A stretch of 5,909 nt of DNA from an uncultured Propioniciclava sp. (lineage in GTDB: Bacteria > Actinomycetota > Actinomycetes > Propionibacteriales > Propionibacteriaceae). The notes beneath the pieces are model-generated. The model saw only the letters and a list, made by a program, of their open reading frames with translations. It did not search any database and had not been told where the DNA came from. Position numbers and translations under genes: made by a program. Below are positions 1 to 5,582 of this stretch, in pieces; positions within the stretch are counted from its first letter, which is position 1, and the number at the start of each line of letters is the position of its first letter. The stretch covers positions 1-5,909 of the forward strand of contig CALMPQ010000270.1 of the NCBI GenBank assembly GCA_937872005.1, in the 5' to 3' direction.

Positions 1-108
1 GGCGTCACGGGTGCCGCGCGCCGACAGGGGGCGCTTGATGTCGGGGTCGTTCGTCTTCCACGAGCTCTTGCCGTGGCGGACGACGACGATCGTCCGCGGG
101 CGGGTCAT
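1..108 (-). CDS. SixA-like histidine phosphatase, N-terminal 36 residues (runs off left edge)
   Basis: Only the first 36 codons are inside the window. The reverse-strand translation begins MTRPRTIVVVRHGKSSW and continues to RPLSARGTRDA. A hydrophobic first beta strand followed by R11-H12-G13-K14 is the phosphohistidine signature of the histidine phosphatase (phosphoglycerate-mutase-like) superfamily. The following SSW and the RPLSxRGxRDA block are typical of the small SixA-type members, which remove phosphate from phosphohistidine or act on small phosphoesters. The expected full length is about 160-170 residues; the second catalytic His lies outside the window. The start ATG (108-106) overlaps the stop of the upstream DUF3039 gene as ATGA, so the two are probably cotranscribed and translationally coupled. 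The superfamily call is firm, but the substrate cannot be inferred from this fragment. Confidence 0.85.
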   Translation of the reverse strand, partial: MTRPRTIVVVRHGKSSWKTNDPDIKRPLSARGTRDA

Positions 109-419
109 GACTCGCCGCCGCCCCCGCCGGAACCGTCGCCACCACCGGCACCGTCACCGGAGCCGCCCTTGCCGCCCTCGCCGAAGGTCTCCCAGATCTC
201 CTTGCACTCGGGGCAGACCGGGAAGCGGTCGGGGTTGCGGCTCGGCACCCACACCTTGCCGCACAGGGCGACGACGGGCGTCCCCATCACCATCGCCTCG
301 GTCAGCTTGTTCTTGGGCACGTAGTGGCTGAAGCGCTCGTGGTCGCCCTCGTCGAGCCGGAACTCGGTGCGTTCGTCGACGACCGTCTGGGCGCCCGGTG
401 CGGGTGTGAGCTGCGTCAT
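105..419 (-). CDS. DUF3039 family protein with Cys-rich motif and Gly-rich tail
   Basis: The 104-residue protein matches the actinobacterial DUF3039 family as I remember it: an N-terminal acidic stretch, then DHERFSHYVPKNKL, then a core VMGTPVVALCGKVWVPSRNP ending in VCPECKEIW. C53, C69 and C72 (a CPxC knuckle), with H27 and H32 nearby, suggest a small zinc-binding fold. This is inference; the function of the family is unknown to me. Residues 80-104 form a low-complexity tail in which 16 of 25 residues are Gly, mixed with Asp, Ser and Lys, and probably disordered. I chose the start at 419 (MTQL) over ATG 428 or the upstream ATG 470. An AGGA lies 8 nt upstream, and a TAGGAT -10-like element 7 nt upstream would also permit leaderless initiation. 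The stop overlaps the phosphatase start as ATGA. It is divergent from the MFS gene. Confidence 0.85.
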   Translation of the reverse strand: MTQLTPAPGAQTVVDERTEFRLDEGDHERFSHYVPKNKLTEAMVMGTPVVALCGKVWVPSRNPDRFPVCPECKEIWETFGEGGKGGSGDGAGGGDGSGGGGGES

Positions 420-442
420 GCGTTTCATCCTAGGACGGAACA
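420..442. promoter_or_regulatory. Divergent start region with 20-bp near-palindrome (candidate bidirectional promoter, operator or shared RBS)
   Basis: Only 23 bp separate the DUF3039 ATG (419, minus) from the MFS GTG (443, plus). Positions 422-441 form an imperfect palindrome centred on CCTAGG (429-434), with 8 of 10 base pairs symmetric. On the minus strand it reads TAGGAT (432-427), a good -10 hexamer, 7 nt before the ATG. On the plus strand it reads TAGGAC (431-436), a weaker -10, 6 nt before the GTG. The same bases supply AGGA Shine-Dalgarno cores at 8 and 7 nt from the respective start codons. Separate -35 elements are not convincing. I infer either symmetric leaderless transcription or SD-led translation from promoters inside the opposite gene; a repressor site is also possible. 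Confidence 0.5.
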
Positions 443-1822
443 GTGGTGGAATGGACCCCCGTGTCCTCACCCTCCTCGCGCCGTGCGCTCACCGTCGGCC
501 TGCTGACCTGCGTGACGGCCGTCGCCTTCGAGGGGATGGCCGTCGTCACCGCCATGCCCGCCGCAGCCGCCGACCTCGGGGACCTCCACCTCTACGCCTG
601 GGCCTTCACCGCCATGATGATCGCCCAGCTCATCGCGATCGTCGTCGCCGGGCGCGTCACCGACGCGATCGGCCCCGTCAAGCCGCTGTTGGTCGGTCTC
701 GTCGTGTTCGCGGTGGGCATCGTGCTCGCCGCCCTGGCACCGACGATGATGGTGCTGCTCGTGGCCCGGTTCATCCAGGGCCTCGGTGGGGGAGCGGTCT
801 ACCTCACCCTCATGGTGATCACCGCGATCGCGTTCGACCCGGTCGAGCGCGCCCGCATCATGACGTGGTACTCCGCGGCCTGGATGCTGCCGTCCTTCGT
901 CGGCCCGGCCGTCGCCGCCTGGTTGAGTGAGACCTTCAGCTGGCATTGGGTGTTCTGGGCGGTGCTGCCGTTCGTCCTGGCCGGGGTCGCCCTGATGGCC
1001 CCCGGCCTGCGCCACCTCGCCCAACGCCAACCCCCGGACGCCGCGGGCCCGGCCCGTCCCGTCCCCACCCACGCGGCCATGGCGGTCGCCGCCGGCATCG
1101 CCCTGGTTCAGGTCGCGGGGCAGCGCCTCGAACCGGTCTCGCTGCTCTGGCTCGCGGCGGGCGCCGTCCTGCTCGTGGTCTGGTTCCGCCAGCTCATGCC
1201 GCGCGGGTTCGCACCCACGGCGTCCGGGTTGCCGTCGGTGGTGAACACGCGCCTGTTGGTGTCGGGCGCCTTCTTCGGGTCGCAGGCGTTCGTGCCGCTC
1301 ATGCTGACCACGCGTGGGGTGTCACTGCAGGTGGCCGGCCTCGTGATCACGGCGGGGTCGGTCGGGTGGATGCTCGGCTCCTGGCTGCAGGCCCGGCCCT
1401 GGTTGCGGCTCTCGCGCGACCAGATCATCATCGCCGGGGCGTCCAGCGTCGCGATGGGCGTCGCGCTGCTCGCCGTGGGCGGGTGGGTCGGCGGCGCCGG
1501 TCTCGCCCTGCCGACGCTCGGCAGCGTCCTGGCCGGTGTCGGGATGGGGCTGCAGAGCGCCTCGACCTCGCTGGCGACCATGCAGCTCTCCCCGGCGGCC
1601 GAAATCGGCCGCAACACCAGCTCGCTCCAGGTCGGTGAGGTGACCGGGAACGCCCTGTTCGCCGGCGCCGCCGGCACGATCTTCGCCGCCCTCAACCCCC
1701 TCGGCGTGGACGCCCAGACCTTCGGCTGGCTCATGACCGCCATGGCCGTGCTGGCGTGCGTGGGCGTCCTCGCCGCACACCGAATCGGGCACGTGGAGAA
1801 CCACTCTCTCCGGACCGCGTGA
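443..1822 (+). CDS. MFS transporter, 14-TM DHA2-like (probable drug/metabolite exporter)
   Basis: A 459-residue integral membrane protein of the major facilitator superfamily, expected to be a proton-coupled exporter. I count about 14 hydrophobic segments, six in the first 190 residues and eight after the hydrophilic loop at about 190-210, as in the DHA2 (EmrB/QacA) group. Visible family motifs are motif A in the 2-3 loop (G70, D74, G77, K80), motif B in TM4 (R109 within ARFIQGLGGG) and a motif-C-like GP at 154-155 in TM5, usually associated with exporters. E30 in TM1 is a membrane-buried acidic residue that could take part in proton coupling. The start is taken as GTG 443, with AGGA at 432-435; GTG 446 or GTG 461 are alternatives. 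A MarR-family gene follows 78 bp downstream, which suggests ligand-controlled efflux. The substrate cannot be deduced. Confidence 0.88.
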   Translation: MVEWTPVSSPSSRRALTVGLLTCVTAVAFEGMAVVTAMPAAAADLGDLHLYAWAFTAMMIAQLIAIVVAGRVTDAIGPVKPLLVGLVVFAVGIVLAALAPTMMVLLVARFIQGLGGGAVYLTLMVITAIAFDPVERARIMTWYSAAWMLPSFVGPAVAAWLSETFSWHWVFWAVLPFVLAGVALMAPGLRHLAQRQPPDAAGPARPVPTHAAMAVAAGIALVQVAGQRLEPVSLLWLAAGAVLLVVWFRQLMPRGFAPTASGLPSVVNTRLLVSGAFFGSQAFVPLMLTTRGVSLQVAGLVITAGSVGWMLGSWLQARPWLRLSRDQIIIAGASSVAMGVALLAVGGWVGGAGLALPTLGSVLAGVGMGLQSASTSLATMQLSPAAEIGRNTSSLQVGEVTGNALFAGAAGTIFAALNPLGVDAQTFGWLMTAMAVLACVGVLAAHRIGHVENHSLRTA

Positions 1823-1824
1823 AT

Positions 1825-1867
1825 CCGAGCATCTCGGCGGCTAGAATCTCGATATTGAGTAATCTCG
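1825..1867 (+). promoter_or_regulatory. Candidate marR promoter with overlapping inverted and direct repeats
   Basis: The 78-bp gap before the MarR gene contains TAGAAT (1842-1847), a good actinobacterial -10, predicting a start near 1854; no strong -35 is seen. In the spacer just upstream is a perfect inverted repeat, CCGAG-CAT-CTCGG (1825-1837). Over the predicted start lies CTCGATATTGAG (1848-1859), symmetric at 10 of 12 positions. ATCTCG also recurs at 1831, 1846 and 1862, spaced 15 and 16 bp. Repeats placed over a promoter ahead of a MarR gene suggest autoregulation. This is inference, and none of the repeats is long. The CCGAG hairpin lacks a T tract, so it is unlikely to terminate the MFS transcript. 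Confidence 0.4.
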
Positions 1868-1888
1868 CCGTGGAGATGGCGCGAGGCG

Positions 1889-1894
1889 AGGAGG
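1889..1894 (+). promoter_or_regulatory. Shine-Dalgarno of the marR-family gene
   Basis: AGGAGG lies 6 nt before ATG 1901 and fixes the start of the regulator. It is a near-perfect match to the anti-SD, in contrast to malQ, which has none. Confidence 0.75.
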
Positions 1895-1900
1895 TGGACG

Positions 1901-2395
1901 ATGGACGAGGTGGACCGGATCCTGCAGGCCTGGGCGAGGGAGACCCCCGACCTCGACGTGAGCCCGTTGAGCGTGCTGTCGCGCGTCAGCCGCCTGTCGC
2001 GCCACCTGGACTTCGAGCGCCGCGACGCGTTCTCGATCCACCAGCTCGACACCTGGGAGTTCGACGTGCTGGCCGCGCTGCGCCGGGAGGGGCCGCCGTA
2101 CGAGCTGTCGCCGGGCCAGCTGATCCAGCAGACGCTGTCGACGTCGGGCACCATGACCAACCGCATCGACCGGCTGACCGAGCGTGGACTGGTCGAGCGC
2201 CTGCCCGACCCGAAGGACCGGCGGGGCGTCCGCGTCCGGCTGCTGACCCCCGGACGCGAGATCGTCGAGGCCGCGCTGGCCGACCTGGTCGAGCGCGAGC
2301 AGCACATCCTGGCCGGGCTGAACGCCGTGGAACGGGAGCAGATCGCCGTGTTGCTGAAGCGGCTCGTGCAGCCGTTCGAGACCACCGGGGCCTGA
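1901..2395 (+). CDS. MarR-family winged-helix regulator (HucR/TamR/PecS-like branch)
   Basis: A 164-residue dimeric DNA-binding regulator, a typical MarR length. Helix 1 (about 21-42) includes SVLSRVSRLSRHL, part of the dimer interface. The winged HTH spans about 65-118: LSPGQLIQQ, then the recognition helix TSGTMTNRIDRLTERGLVER (81-100), then the wing DPKDRRGVRVRLLT with the hallmark D106-R107-R108. The residue pattern (P-x-L-D near the N terminus, WEFDVLAALRREGPPYELSP, TSGTMTNRIDRL) resembles the MarR branch that includes HucR, TamR and PecS, which sense small anions such as urate or aconitate. D55, R88 and R100 are spaced as I recall for the ligand-binding Asp/Arg/Arg of HucR, and W11 could be the conserved Trp. 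It probably controls the MFS exporter immediately upstream and its own promoter. MarR identity is firm; the ligand class is tentative. Confidence 0.9.
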   Translation: MDEVDRILQAWARETPDLDVSPLSVLSRVSRLSRHLDFERRDAFSIHQLDTWEFDVLAALRREGPPYELSPGQLIQQTLSTSGTMTNRIDRLTERGLVERLPDPKDRRGVRVRLLTPGREIVEAALADLVEREQHILAGLNAVEREQIAVLLKRLVQPFETTGA

Positions 2396-2422
2396 CTTTT
2401 CTTCTTCGTGACGTCCCTGCCG

Positions 2423-2436
2423 TAGTGTTCTGCGCA
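2423..2436 (+). promoter_or_regulatory. Candidate leaderless promoter of malQ
   Basis: No Shine-Dalgarno-like purine run precedes ATG 2436; the preceding bases are TGTTCTGCGC. Instead TAGTGT (2423-2428) fits the actinobacterial TANNNT -10 and ends 7 nt before the ATG, the spacing expected when transcription starts on the A of the start codon. The -35 region at about 2399-2404 (TTCTTC, 18-bp spacing) is weak. Leaderless initiation is common in actinomycetes, so this is a reasonable but unproven reading. Confidence 0.55.
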
Positions 2437-4577
2437 TGCCCTTGACCAACCGTGTGCTCGCGGACCTCGCCGCGGCCTTCCGCATCTCCACCGAGTTCTG
2501 GGACTGGAAGGGCCGACTGACCGAGGTGGATGACGCCACGGTCGTCGGCATCCTGGCCGGGATGGGCGTGGATGCCTCGACCGAGGACGCCGCCCACCAC
2601 GCGCTCGCGGAGCACGCGCTGCGGTCCTGGCGGCGCGCGCTGCCGGCCTGCACCGTGGTGCAGCAGGGTGCCGAAGCCTCCGTGCCGGTGCACGTCCCGG
2701 CCGGGACGCCGGCGTCCGTGCACGTGCGCCTCGAGGAGGGTGGACGCCGCGACGCCCACCAGGTCGACAACCACGAACCCGACCGCGAGGTCGACGGGAC
2801 GTGGGTGGGCGAGGCGACCTTCGTGGTGCCCGGCGACCTGCCGCTCGGTTATCACCGGCTGGTGCTCGAGATGCCCGACCGGACCGTCGAGGAGACGCTG
2901 GTGGTCACGCCCGCGTTCCTGGGCTTCCCGGCCGCCATGGGCAGCCGCCGGGTGTGGGGCTACGCCACGCAGCTGTACAGCGTGCGTTCGGCGAAGTCGT
3001 GGGGCATGGGTGACCTGGCCGACCTCGCCGACCTGGCCACGTGGTCGGGCACTCAGCATTTCGCCGACTACCTGCTCGTCAACCCGCTGCACGCGGCCCA
3101 GCCGATGCCGCCGCTGGAGCCCTCGCCGTACCTGCCGAGCTCGCGGCGCTACGTGAACCCGCTGTACATCCGGCCCGAGCTGATCCCCGAGTACGCGGGG
3201 CTGAACGAGAACAAGCGGCAACGGATCGCGTCCATCAAGGCCGAACTGGACAAGCAGATCGGCGGCAGCGACCGCATCGAGCGCAACCCCATCTGGTTGG
3301 CCAAGATCGCCGCGCTGCGGATCGTCTACGACGAGGGCCTCTCCGAGGTGCGGATGATGGCGAAGGAGAACTTCGTCCGCGAGGAGGGGCGCACCCTGTC
3401 TCAGTTCGCCACCTGGTGCGTGCTGGTGAGCACGTTCGGGATGAACTGGCGCGAGTGGCCGGCCGAGTTCCTGCGGCCGAGCTCGCCCGAGGTGGCGACG
3501 TTCGCCGCCGAGTACGCCCGGGACGTCGACTTCTTCGTGTGGCTGCAGTGGGTCGCCGACAACCAGCTCCGCGAGGCCCAGTCGGCCGCGCGCGCCGCCG
3601 GCATGCGCATCGGTGTGATGAACGACCTCGCGGTCGGCGTGAGCAGGAGCAGCGCCGAGGCGTGGGTGCTCGGCGACGCGTTCGCGCAGGGCATCGGCGT
3701 GGGCGCACCGCCCGACCACTACAACCAGCTCGGTCAGGACTGGGGCCAGGCACCCTGGCGCCCGGACCGGCTGGAGGACCTGAGCTACGCGCCGTTCCGT
3801 GCGATGGTCGCGGGCAACCTGCGCCACTCCGGCGGCCTGCGCGTCGACCACATCATGGGCCTCTTCCGGCTGTGGTGGATCCCCGAGGGCATGCCGCCCA
3901 CCCAGGGCGCCTACGTGCGCTACAACCACGAGGCCATGGTCGGCATCCTGCTGCTCGAGGCGCACCGCGCCGGGGCGCTCGTCGTCGGCGAGGACCTGGG
4001 CACCGTCGAGCCGTGGGTGCGCGACTACCTGCGCGGCCGCGGCATCCTGGGCACCTCGGTGGCGTGGTTCGAGATGGCCGACGGCGGGCCGCTGCCGCCC
4101 GAGGCGTACCGCGAGTACTGCATGGCGTCGGTGACGACCCACGACATGCCGCCGACCGCGGGCTACCTGGCCCTGGACCACATCCGGCTGCAGTACTCGT
4201 TGGGCATGTTGACCGAATCGCTGGACGACGAACTGGCGCTCGCGGAGCGCACCTTCGACACGTGGAACCGGGTGCTCGTCGAGCGTGGCCTGCTCGCCGA
4301 GGGGGAGACCGACGTCGCCGAGAAGGTGCTCGCCATGCACCGCTGGATCGTCGACTCGCCCGCGCGCGTCCTCTGTGCCGCGTTGACGGATGCCGTGGGT
4401 GACCGCCTGACCCAGAACCAGCCCGGCACCGTCGACGAGTACCCGAACTGGCGGGTGCCGCTCTCGGGCCCCGACGGGCAGCCGCTGTCGCTCGAGGAGG
4501 TCTTCACCTCCGAGCGTGCCGCGCGCCTGGCCGCCGTGATGAACGACTTCAGTGTGCACGCGATCGGGAGGCGCTGA
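2436..4577 (+). CDS. malQ: 4-alpha-glucanotransferase (amylomaltase, GH77)
   Basis: A 713-residue cytosolic enzyme that transfers alpha-1,4-glucan segments between maltodextrins (disproportionation), acting in maltose and glycogen turnover. Residues 1-160 are the N-terminal extension found in actinobacterial MalQ: a helical part, then a beta-rich part (about 65-155, probably Ig-like). The GH77 barrel follows. Visible motifs are YLPSSRRYVNPLYI (232-245), NDLAVGV (396-402) and GAPPDHYNQLGQDWG (423-437). The catalytic residues by family pattern are nucleophile D471 in RVDHIMG, acid/base E519 in VVGEDLG, and transition-state stabiliser D570 in TTHDMPP. Their spacing of 48 and 51 is close to that of Thermus amylomaltase. 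Length is close to other actinobacterial MalQ proteins (about 700-725). The start is ATG 2436 because the residues directly after it already align with the family N terminus. It appears leaderless and is followed by a tightly coupled thioesterase gene. Confidence 0.95.
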   Translation: MPLTNRVLADLAAAFRISTEFWDWKGRLTEVDDATVVGILAGMGVDASTEDAAHHALAEHALRSWRRALPACTVVQQGAEASVPVHVPAGTPASVHVRLEEGGRRDAHQVDNHEPDREVDGTWVGEATFVVPGDLPLGYHRLVLEMPDRTVEETLVVTPAFLGFPAAMGSRRVWGYATQLYSVRSAKSWGMGDLADLADLATWSGTQHFADYLLVNPLHAAQPMPPLEPSPYLPSSRRYVNPLYIRPELIPEYAGLNENKRQRIASIKAELDKQIGGSDRIERNPIWLAKIAALRIVYDEGLSEVRMMAKENFVREEGRTLSQFATWCVLVSTFGMNWREWPAEFLRPSSPEVATFAAEYARDVDFFVWLQWVADNQLREAQSAARAAGMRIGVMNDLAVGVSRSSAEAWVLGDAFAQGIGVGAPPDHYNQLGQDWGQAPWRPDRLEDLSYAPFRAMVAGNLRHSGGLRVDHIMGLFRLWWIPEGMPPTQGAYVRYNHEAMVGILLLEAHRAGALVVGEDLGTVEPWVRDYLRGRGILGTSVAWFEMADGGPLPPEAYREYCMASVTTHDMPPTAGYLALDHIRLQYSLGMLTESLDDELALAERTFDTWNRVLVERGLLAEGETDVAEKVLAMHRWIVDSPARVLCAALTDAVGDRLTQNQPGTVDEYPNWRVPLSGPDGQPLSLEEVFTSERAARLAAVMNDFSVHAIGRR
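4566..4571 (+). promoter_or_regulatory. Shine-Dalgarno of the thioesterase gene, inside the malQ 3' end
   Basis: GGGAGG lies within the last codons of malQ, 7 nt before ATG 4579. It decides this start over ATG 4552, which lies upstream inside malQ without a comparable site. The arrangement supports translational coupling. Confidence 0.7.
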
Positions 4578-4578
4578 C

Positions 4579-5532
4579 ATGCAGCAGAAGACGGTGACGC
4601 TGCGCTTCCTCGCAGCGCCGATGGACGCCAACGTGCGCGGTTATGTGGGTGGCGGCAAGATCCTGGAGTGGATCGACAAGGCCGGTTACGCCGCGGCCGC
4701 CGCCTGGTCGGGCCACTACGCGGTCACCGGCTACGTCGGCAACATCCACCTGCACCGGGTCGTCAACGTGGGCGACATGGTCGAGGTCGAGGCGCGCGTG
4801 GTCTACACCGGTCGCACCTCCCTGCAGGTGGTGTGCACGGTCATGAGCCACAACCCGCGCGACGACGTGCGCGTCACCAACACCCAGTGCCTGCTCGTCT
4901 TCGTCGCCATGGACGCCGACGGTCGCCCCACGCCCGTGCCCCCGTTCACGCCCGAGGACGCCTGGGAACGCGAGGAGAACGAGCGCGCCCAGGTGCTGAC
5001 CGCCGTGCGCCGCGAGGTCGATGAGGCGATGGCCGACCAGGCCTACACCGACGCCACCGAGACCTGCCGCGAGACGCTGCGGTTCCTGGCCGCGCCGACC
5101 GATGTGAACTGGGGCGGCAAGGTGCACGGTGGCTACGTCATGCACTGGATCATGACAGCCGGCAAGCTCGTCGCGGAGCGGTGGTTCCACGGGCACGCCC
5201 GCGCGACGTATGCGGGTGGGTTCCGGTTCTACCGGCCCATGTACATCGGCGACATCGTCGAGGTGGACGCCCGCCTGATCTACACCAGCGACTCCGAGAT
5301 GCACGTGTCCGTCTACGTGCGATCCGGTGACCCGCGGGGGACCGAGCTGCAGACCACCACGCACTGCACGATCGTGTACACGGCCCTCGACGAGCAGGGC
5401 GCCGAGGTGCCGGTGCGGCCCTGGGTGCCGCGCTTGCCCGAGGACCGCGCCCTCGAGCGCCACGCGGTGGACCTGATCAAGATCCGGTCCCGCCTCGGTC
5501 GCGCCGAGCCGCACGAGCACCACGCGGGATAG
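4579..5532 (+). CDS. Double-hotdog acyl-CoA thioesterase
   Basis: A 317-residue protein made of two tandem hotdog domains, at about 5-125 and 165-290, joined by a charged linker (about 126-162) that looks helical. Both domains begin with the same block: LRFLAAPMDANVRGYVGGG (8-26) and, at 167-185, LRFLAAP followed by DVNWGGKVHGG. This layout is that of cytosolic acyl-CoA hydrolases (ACOT7/YciA type), which release CoA from fatty acyl-CoA. The catalytic Asn/Asp pair of the family falls at N18 and D33 (WIDKAG) in the first domain. In the second domain N177 is kept, but the aligned Asp position is M192 (WIMTAG). Because hotdog active sites pair Asp from one domain with Asn from the other, one site (D33 with N177) should work and the other (N18 with M192) should not. 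The gene starts 1 bp after the malQ stop. Chain-length preference is unknown. Confidence 0.85.
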   Translation: MQQKTVTLRFLAAPMDANVRGYVGGGKILEWIDKAGYAAAAAWSGHYAVTGYVGNIHLHRVVNVGDMVEVEARVVYTGRTSLQVVCTVMSHNPRDDVRVTNTQCLLVFVAMDADGRPTPVPPFTPEDAWEREENERAQVLTAVRREVDEAMADQAYTDATETCRETLRFLAAPTDVNWGGKVHGGYVMHWIMTAGKLVAERWFHGHARATYAGGFRFYRPMYIGDIVEVDARLIYTSDSEMHVSVYVRSGDPRGTELQTTTHCTIVYTALDEQGAEVPVRPWVPRLPEDRALERHAVDLIKIRSRLGRAEPHEHHAG

Positions 5533-5538
5533 CCCCCT

Positions 5539-5582
5539 CGCCGAGAGCCTGTGTTCCCGGCGCCGAGAGCCTGTGTTACCGG
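5539..5582. repeat. 22-bp tandem duplication spanning the pncA stop codon
   Basis: Two adjacent 22-bp units, 5539-5560 and 5561-5582, are identical at 21 of 22 positions; each begins CGCCGAGAGCCTGTGTT. The sole difference (C5556 versus A5578) sits at the first base of the pncA stop codon on the minus strand: copy 2 gives TAA, while copy 1 would give GAA. The unit junction forms the 8-bp palindrome CGGCGCCG (5558-5565). There is no T tract, so it is not a classical terminator, although it occupies nearly all of the 43-bp gap between convergent genes. The origin could be local slippage or part of a dispersed repeat; the window alone cannot decide. Confidence 0.85.

Noticed and set aside
73..324. 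Proline-rich plus-strand frame at the left edge
   Set aside because: It is the complement of the Gly-rich tail and core of the DUF3039 gene, which has family motifs and a supported start.
420..470. Longer DUF3039 start at ATG 470 or ATG 428
   Set aside because: Starting at 470 would overlap the MFS N terminus and add unconserved residues; 428 has the AGGA directly against or overlapping it. ATG 419 has proper spacing for both SD and -10.
1825..1840. Rho-independent terminator after the MFS gene
   Set aside because: The CCGAG/CTCGG stem is only 5 bp and is followed by CGGCTAGAA rather than a T run.
1108..2385. A 425-codon minus-strand frame across the MFS and MarR genes
   Set aside because: Ser/Arg/Thr-rich, no domain, spans two well-supported plus-strand genes and their intergenic promoter.
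2385..2410. Terminator after marR (TTTTCTTCTT run)
   Set aside because: A T-rich run is present but I find no convincing GC hairpin directly before it.
3621..3668. NDLAVGVSRSSAEAW in MalQ as a damaged active-site loop
   Set aside because: The residue after DLAVGV varies in the family, and the catalytic residues D471, E519 and D570 are all intact, so there is no sign of inactivation.
1986..4631. An 881-codon open frame on the minus strand, antisense to malQ
   Set aside because: It is the mirror of GC-rich malQ and marR coding sequence: the composition is Arg/Gly/His/Val-rich with no recognisable domain, and the plus-strand genes carry clear family motifs across the same bases. Long antisense frames are normal at this GC content.
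5539..5582. CRISPR repeat or att site
   Set aside because: Only two directly abutting units with no spacer, no cas gene, no integrase or tRNA nearby.
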